NCBI GenBank assembly: GCA_041688015.1
Contig: JBDNIY010000012.1
Coordinates: 124,001-188,000, forward strand
DNA from: Parvibaculum sp041688015
GTDB taxonomy: Bacteria > Pseudomonadota > Alphaproteobacteria > Parvibaculales > Parvibaculaceae
Length of the DNA: 64,000 nucleotides
Reading direction: 5' to 3'
Position numbers and translations under genes: made by a program. Below are positions 62,374 to 64,000 of the stretch, piece after piece; within the stretch, counting starts at the first letter, position 1; each line of letters starts with the position of its first letter. The notes beneath the pieces were generated by a model. The model was not told the DNA's origin. It made no database searches and was given only the letters and a program-made list of their open reading frames with translations.

Positions 62374-63309
62374 ATGGCAACATCCAACATATCGACATCC
62401 AACATATCAACGAAACTTGTTCCGGCACCCAGTCCGGAGGCTTCACTTTCGCGCTACCTCCAGGACATCCGCAAATTTCCAATGCTGGAGCCGCAAGAGG
62501 AATACATGCTCGCCAAACGCTGGAAAGAGCATGAGGATTCCGACGCCGCCCATCAGTTGGTGACGAGCCATTTGCGCCTCGTCGCCAAGATCGCCATGGG
62601 CTATCGCGGTTATGGCCTGCCCATCGGCGAAGTCGTTTCGGAAGGCAATGTCGGCTTGATGCAAGCCGTCAAACGCTTTGAGCCTGAAAAGGGTTTCCGT
62701 CTGGCAACCTATGCCATGTGGTGGATCCGCGCCTCCATTCAAGAATATATCCTTCGCTCCTGGTCGCTCGTAAAAATGGGCACGACGGCGGCCCAGAAAA
62801 AACTGTTCTTCAACCTACGCAAAGTGAAGGGGCAAATTCAGGCCATCGAAGAAGGCGACCTGAACCCGGAAAACGTGACCACCATCGCCACGCGGCTAGG
62901 CGTTAGCGAAAGCGAAGTCATCTCGATGAACCGCCGCATGTCGGGCCCCGACAATTCGTTGAACGCGCCGCTACGCGTTGATAGCGAAGGCGGCGAGTGG
63001 CAAGACTGGTTGGTGGACGACACGGCCGATCAGGAAATGGAACTTGGCGATAAACAGGAAATGGGCTTGCGCCATGAGATGCTGAAAAGCGCGATGCAAG
63101 CGCTCAACGATCGCGAAAAGCACATTTTGACCGAACGCCGCCTGAAGGATAATCCGGCCACGCTGGAAGACTTGTCTCAGGAATACGGCATCAGCCGCGA
63201 ACGCGTGCGCCAAATCGAAGTACGCGCCTTTGAAAAACTGCAAAAGGCGATGAAGGCAGAAATGCGCGACCAATCGGACGCGCGACGCGAGGCATTGGCG
63301 AGCGTCTGA
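62374..63309 (+). CDS. rpoH: Heat-shock sigma factor RpoH (sigma-32)
   Basis: A 311-residue sigma factor. Region 2 (LRLVAKIAMGYRGYGLPIGEVVSEGNVGLMQAVKRFEPEKGFRLATYAMWWIRASIQEYI) is followed by the RpoH box QKKLFFNLRKVKGQI and region 4 (YGISRERVRQIEVRAFEKLQ). The N-terminus has a repeated TSNIS-TSNIST from a 15-bp tandem repeat. The ATG at 62374 is preferred over an upstream reading at 62287. CCCCTATAT at 62270-62278 resembles a heat-shock -10. Confidence 0.95.
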   Translation: MATSNISTSNISTKLVPAPSPEASLSRYLQDIRKFPMLEPQEEYMLAKRWKEHEDSDAAHQLVTSHLRLVAKIAMGYRGYGLPIGEVVSEGNVGLMQAVKRFEPEKGFRLATYAMWWIRASIQEYILRSWSLVKMGTTAAQKKLFFNLRKVKGQIQAIEEGDLNPENVTTIATRLGVSESEVISMNRRMSGPDNSLNAPLRVDSEGGEWQDWLVDDTADQEMELGDKQEMGLRHEMLKSAMQALNDREKHILTERRLKDNPATLEDLSQEYGISRERVRQIEVRAFEKLQKAMKAEMRDQSDARREALASV

Positions 63310-63331
63310 TTATCAGTTAACAGAATAATGG

Positions 63332-63363
63332 AAAGGGCCGCTCTGATGAGCGGCCCTTTTTTG
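63332..63363 (+). terminator. Terminator after rpoH
   Basis: AAAGGGCCGCTC and GAGCGGCCCTTT form a perfect 12-bp stem with a 4-base loop, followed by a T-run. Confidence 0.92.
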
Positions 63364-63495
63364 TTGGGGATTTGGTGAAGGTGGGTTTGGGGTTTGGGTT
63401 GGGTGATGACGGCTCTGAGGTTTGGGTGACGGCTGGTTTGGGGTTGGGGTGGCTGATGACGGTTTGGCGTTTGGGTTTCATCTACCCCACACGCC
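63364..63495. repeat. Degenerate GT-rich repeats
   Basis: Repeated GGTTTGGG and GATGACGG-type words, several per 100 bases, with no open reading I trust. They look like decayed copies of the palindromic element that follows. Confidence 0.5.
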
Positions 63496-63588
63496 GTCAT
63501 GCCCCGACTTGATCGGGGCATCCATGCGGCGGTTGAGGCAACAAAAGTGGATCACCCGGTCAAGCTGGGTGATGACAGTTCTGGGGGT
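63496..63588. repeat. Palindromic intergenic element, full copy
   Basis: CCGTCATGCCCCGACTTGATCGGGGCATCC, with internal CCCCGA/TCGGGG hairpin, is followed about 30 bases later by GGATCACCCGGTCAAGCTGGGTGATGAC. It has the form of the mobile palindromic repeats common between genes of alphaproteobacteria (two hairpins with inverted CGTCATGCC / GGGTGATGAC ends). Confidence 0.7.
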
Positions 63589-63637
63589 GGATGAGATGAT
63601 GACGGCTCTGTGGTTTAGGTTTCGTCTGTTGCACACG

Positions 63638-63690
63638 CCGTCATGCCCCTGCCCCGACTTGATCGGGGTATTGACCGAGGCATCCAGCTT
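63638..63690. repeat. Palindromic intergenic element, partial copy
   Basis: A second copy with the same CGCCGTCATGCCCC start and CCCCGACTTGATCGGGG hairpin, but lacking the second half. It lies directly before the GIY-YIG gene. Confidence 0.65.
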
Positions 63691-63705
63691 GTCGACACTT
63701 CCGGG

Positions 63706-63996
63706 ATGAAAGGCGGCTGGATTTACATCATGACGAACAAGCCACGAGGGACGCTCTATGTCGGCGTGACGTCCAACATAGCCAAGCGGGCATGGGAACA
63801 TCGCGACGGTGTCGTGGATGGGTTCACAAAACGCTATGGCTTAAAGCAACTTGTCTATATCGAACGGCATGAAGACATCACAGACGCGATCCAACGCGAA
63901 AAGAGACTTAAGCACTGGCCGCGCGGCTGGAAGATTGATCTCATTCAGTCGATTAATCCGGGCTGGGATGATCTTTTTGACACGTTGCAGGGGTGA
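63706..63996 (+). CDS. GIY-YIG domain protein, second copy type
   Basis: A 96-residue GIY-YIG domain: WIYIMTNKPRG, LYVGVTSNIAKRAWEHRDGVVDGFTKRYGLKQLVYIER, and the metal Glu in AIQREKRLKHWPR. It is closest to small predicted excinuclease-like proteins found next to intergenic repeats in alphaproteobacteria. ATG at 63706 starts at the domain; a longer reading at 63643 runs into the repeat. It is a different subgroup from the 17-kb GIY-YIG gene. Confidence 0.9.
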   Translation: MKGGWIYIMTNKPRGTLYVGVTSNIAKRAWEHRDGVVDGFTKRYGLKQLVYIERHEDITDAIQREKRLKHWPRGWKIDLIQSINPGWDDLFDTLQG

Positions 63997-64000
63997 AGAT

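Noticed and set aside
1..64000. CRISPR arrays, prophage or toxin-antitoxin systems
   Set aside because: No regularly spaced repeats, phage structural genes or paired small toxin/antitoxin genes were seen.

Overview
The window is a chromosome segment of a flagellated alphaproteobacterium. The evidence is a nearly complete CtrA cell-cycle and flagellar module (sciP, ctrA, chpT, flbD and the flagellar operon fliF-fliG-fliH-fliN-flbD-flhA), a PmtA-type phospholipid methyltransferase, EipA (DUF1134) and an alphaproteobacterial RpoH. I cannot assign an order or genus from sequence alone. Most of the window looks GC-rich, with short intergenic gaps and many ATGA stop/start overlaps.

Layout. 0-8.3 kb: an acyl-CoA dehydrogenase pair, a small secreted protein, a cold-shock protein, an ArsR/SRPBCC/VOC operon with an MFS pump, and a hydrolase/GST pair. 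8.8-12.7 kb: pstS-pstC-pstA-pstB behind a good Pho box. 12.8-15.6 kb: an FTR1-type iron permease facing tonB-exbD-exbB. 16-20.9 kb: desaturase, GIY-YIG, SlyX, RluA-type synthase, an Asn/Ser-rich exported protein, tRNA-Met(CAT), pmtA and mnmA. 21-36.4 kb: flagellar and cell-cycle genes, with a strong sigma-54 promoter candidate before fliK and CtrA-like TTAA motifs before ctrA. 36.6-39.3 kb: cysQ, eipA and a membrane coiled-coil protein.

39.36-60.10 kb has the marks of an acquired island. It carries two decayed IS3-family transposase fragments and a frameshifted acyl-CoA dehydrogenase, and its composition looks different by eye. It ends at the 3' end of tRNA-Glu(CTC), and a degenerate copy of that tRNA end lies at the left edge. 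Inside are three notable modules. (1) A four-gene cluster matching norS-norY-senC-orf1, the sNOR heme-copper nitric oxide reductase of ammonia oxidisers, lies downstream of a 23-bp palindrome that closely fits the NsrR operator. Its catalytic subunit lacks the active-site Tyr of oxygen-reducing oxidases. (2) A divergent electron-transfer module holds a PepSY protein, cytochrome b561, a DUF2271 protein with a D-G-I-T-G-A-S flavinylation-like motif, a PepSY-flavodoxin-reductase fusion and ApbE. An OmpR/histidine-kinase pair is transcribed the other way, with a perfect 20-bp-arm inverted repeat between them. (3) A ferritin-like diiron protein with two E-X28-D-E-x-R-H motifs sits beside an adrenodoxin-type ferredoxin. 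FetAB-like ABC genes, a PuuB-like oxidase and a radical SAM protein complete the island.

60.1-64 kb returns to core genes: tRNA-Glu, a small membrane protein whose start codon overlaps the divergent rluD start (CATG), rpoH, palindromic intergenic repeats and a second GIY-YIG protein.
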